Shown piece after piece: positions 6,223 through 7,248 of a stretch of 7,248 nt of DNA. The notes beneath the pieces are model-generated. The model saw only the letters and a list, made by a program, of their open reading frames with translations. It ran no database searches and was not told the origin of the DNA. The DNA is taken from assembly GCA_005792865.1 (NCBI GenBank), contig SXQR01000243.1, positions 1-7,248 on the forward strand, in the 5' to 3' direction. Source of the stretch: Flavobacterium sp. GTDB lineage: Bacteria > Bacteroidota > Bacteroidia > Flavobacteriales > Flavobacteriaceae. Numbering within the stretch: position 1 is the stretch's first letter; every line of letters starts with the position of its first letter. Both the position numbers and the translations under genes were made by a program.

Positions 6223-6622
6223 GCTCAGGTTTGGGATGAAGCGCGAAGACGTCGCAAAAATTTACGGTTCCCCTGACCGGGAGTTTAGGGATGAGGACAA
6301 GAACATCACCTGGGTTTACAACATCCAGAAATGGCGGCTGACGTTCTATGAAGATGAGGATTACCGGCTGGGGTACCTGATATCCGCGAATCCCGAGCTC
6401 ACGCTTTTTGGCGACAAGGTGATCGGGGGAGACATTGAACAGGTGAAGGCGTTATTGAAGCCTAAAGGATTCGACCGATGGGAGGACGAGGCCATAGACA
6501 TCACGACGGCACACTTCAATGAAGACCATTGGGTTGTCCTGCAAAGCGAATTCAACGTGGTCACCAAGTTTGAATTGGGCGCCGCCCTGGTGAACGATAT
6601 GTTCGTGTGGGCCCATTCTTGA
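6188..6622 (+). CDS. Small cytoplasmic protein of unknown function
   Basis: I do not recognise this 144-residue protein as a named family. It has no signal peptide or membrane segment and is acidic overall. Residues 13-30 (LRFGMKREDVAKIYGSPD) resemble the pattern GMxxxDVxxxxGxPD found at the start of BamE/SmpA-like repeats. A second, weaker copy may be IGGDIEQVKALLKPKGF (79-95). The resemblance is to a short motif only, and BamE itself is an outer-membrane lipoprotein, which this is not. Between the two lies a Trp/Tyr-rich part (WVYNIQKWRLTFYEDEDYRLGYL) likely to be beta strands. The start is in an ATGATG pair, 35 bases inside the end of the acetyltransferase gene, so translation is probably coupled. 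Start at the second ATG (6191) is equally possible. A terminator follows 24 bases after the stop. Confidence 0.75.
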   Translation: MMEAFLKKGIDKLRFGMKREDVAKIYGSPDREFRDEDKNITWVYNIQKWRLTFYEDEDYRLGYLISANPELTLFGDKVIGGDIEQVKALLKPKGFDRWEDEAIDITTAHFNEDHWVVLQSEFNVVTKFELGAALVNDMFVWAHS

Positions 6623-6646
6623 AATTATAAAATATTGAATTAAAAT

Positions 6647-6672
6647 AAAAAAGGGGCAATCGCCCCTTTTTT
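6647..6672. terminator. Bidirectional terminator between convergent genes
   Basis: AAAAAAGGGGC (6647-6657), loop AATC, GCCCCTTTTTT (6662-6672) form a perfect 11-bp stem flanked by A and T runs, so it can work on both strands. It ends transcription of the small-protein gene from the left and of the isomerase gene from the right. It overlaps the last two bases of the isomerase stop codon (6671-6673). Confidence 0.9.
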
Positions 6673-7248
6673 ATTTTTTAGCCTCTGGCATCTTTTCCAA
6701 AAGTTCAATCTCAAAGATGATGTTGGAATTGGGCGGGATCACATTGCCAGCCCCACGTGCGCCGTAGGCGAGGTTTGCGGGAATGAACGCGACGATCCGG
6801 TCACCAATGGCCATCTGTTCCAAAGCTTCGATGAAACCCGGGATCAACCCGTCCTTTTTTCCGGCCGTGAACGCAAAAGGCTGGTAGCCGTTTTGAGCGG
6901 CGCGCATCGCGTCGAATTTCCCATACTGCTCATTCACGCCGGCAAAGCTGCTGTCAAACAGGGTTCCGTCTTCAAGATAGCCTGCGTAATGCACAAAAAC
7001 CTGGGAACCCGGTTCGGGTTTTTTGCCGCCGGAAGCCTTGACGATCTTGTATTCAAGGCCGGTGGCCGATTTGGTGGCGGTTGTCCTGACCTTAGCCAGT
7101 TCGTCCACTTTTGCCTTCTTTACCGGTGCGAACTTGGCGTCGTATTCACGCTGTTTCGCGGCAGCTTCTTCGGCCATCTTTTGGCGCTTTTCGGCTTCGG
7201 CGGCGGCGATGCGCTTGTCGTCCTCGGCTTTGTTTGCCATGTAATCGC
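6671..7248 (-). CDS. FKBP-type peptidyl-prolyl isomerase, 5' end outside the window
   Basis: This gene would catalyse cis-trans isomerisation of X-Pro bonds to assist folding. Numbering from the Met at 7240, residues 1-50 are a charged Ala/Glu/Lys-rich helix, probably coiled coil, and residues 61-183 are an FKBP domain. FKBP active-site positions visible are Y85 (VHY), F95-D96 (LFDSS), L132-I133 (LIPG), Y159 (AYG), I168 and F176. The usual active-site Trp is Phe (F136), as in many bacterial FKBPs. There is an insertion after FDSS (about 100-120). The Met at 7240 has no signal peptide after it, and the frame is open to the window edge (codons for Asp-Tyr precede it). I infer the gene starts further right and that this is the C-terminal half of a longer protein, probably a cyclophilin-FKBP fusion known in flavobacteria. 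A stand-alone 189-residue FKBP starting at 7240 is the alternative. Confidence 0.85.
   Translation of the reverse strand, partial: DYMANKAEDDKRIAAAEAEKRQKMAEEAAAKQREYDAKFAPVKKAKVDELAKVRTTATKSATGLEYKIVKASGGKKPEPGSQVFVHYAGYLEDGTLFDSSFAGVNEQYGKFDAMRAAQNGYQPFAFTAGKKDGLIPGFIEALEQMAIGDRIVAFIPANLAYGARGAGNVIPPNSNIIFEIELLEKMPEAKK

Overview
The window reads as a chromosomal housekeeping stretch from a Bacteroidota bacterium, most likely a flavobacterium with GC-rich coding DNA. The evidence is a type III glutamine synthetase, a long Bacteroidota-type PurM, short AT-rich intergenic gaps, several boxes matching the Bacteroidota promoter -7 consensus TAnnTTTG, and no strong Shine-Dalgarno sites. I see no phage, transposon, CRISPR, tRNA, rRNA or defence genes, and nothing that clearly looks recently transferred.

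Layout. At 1-78 (minus) is the first 26 codons of a TerC-family membrane protein, divergent from glnN (281-2464, plus). The roughly 200-base AT-rich gap between them holds a -7 box for each gene and three inverted repeats just upstream of the glnN -7 box. glnN ends at a strong hairpin terminator (2467-2492). The T-tail of that terminator runs straight into a promoter for two OmpA-like genes (2546-3421 and 3421-4182). These genes overlap by one base at a TGATG junction and are tandem paralogues, each secreted and each carrying two OmpA-like domains. A 120-base AT-rich gap follows, with an interrupted palindrome of 8-base-period repeats (4186-4279) and then a perfect -7 box (4303-4310) for purM (4326-5504). 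A RimJ/RimL-like acetyltransferase (5593-6222) and a small unrecognised protein (6188-6622, overlapping by 35 bases) follow on the same strand. The run ends at a bidirectional terminator (6647-6672), which also serves a converging peptidyl-prolyl isomerase gene (6671-7248, minus) that runs off the right edge.

How the genes relate. glnN (ammonia assimilation) and purM (purine synthesis, which consumes glutamine nitrogen) are metabolically linked, but separate promoters and a terminator divide them, so I do not claim co-regulation. The two OmpA-like genes are clearly one unit. The purM, acetyltransferase and small-protein genes may be co-transcribed, since no terminator or convincing promoter separates them.

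The points most worth a second look are the OmpA-like pair, in which the C-terminal domain has a Cys-Cys pair where the peptidoglycan-contacting Asp normally sits; the clustered dyads upstream of glnN; the palindromic repeat element before purM; and the likelihood that the right-edge FKBP is the C-terminal half of a cyclophilin-FKBP fusion. None of these amounts to a convincing new system.
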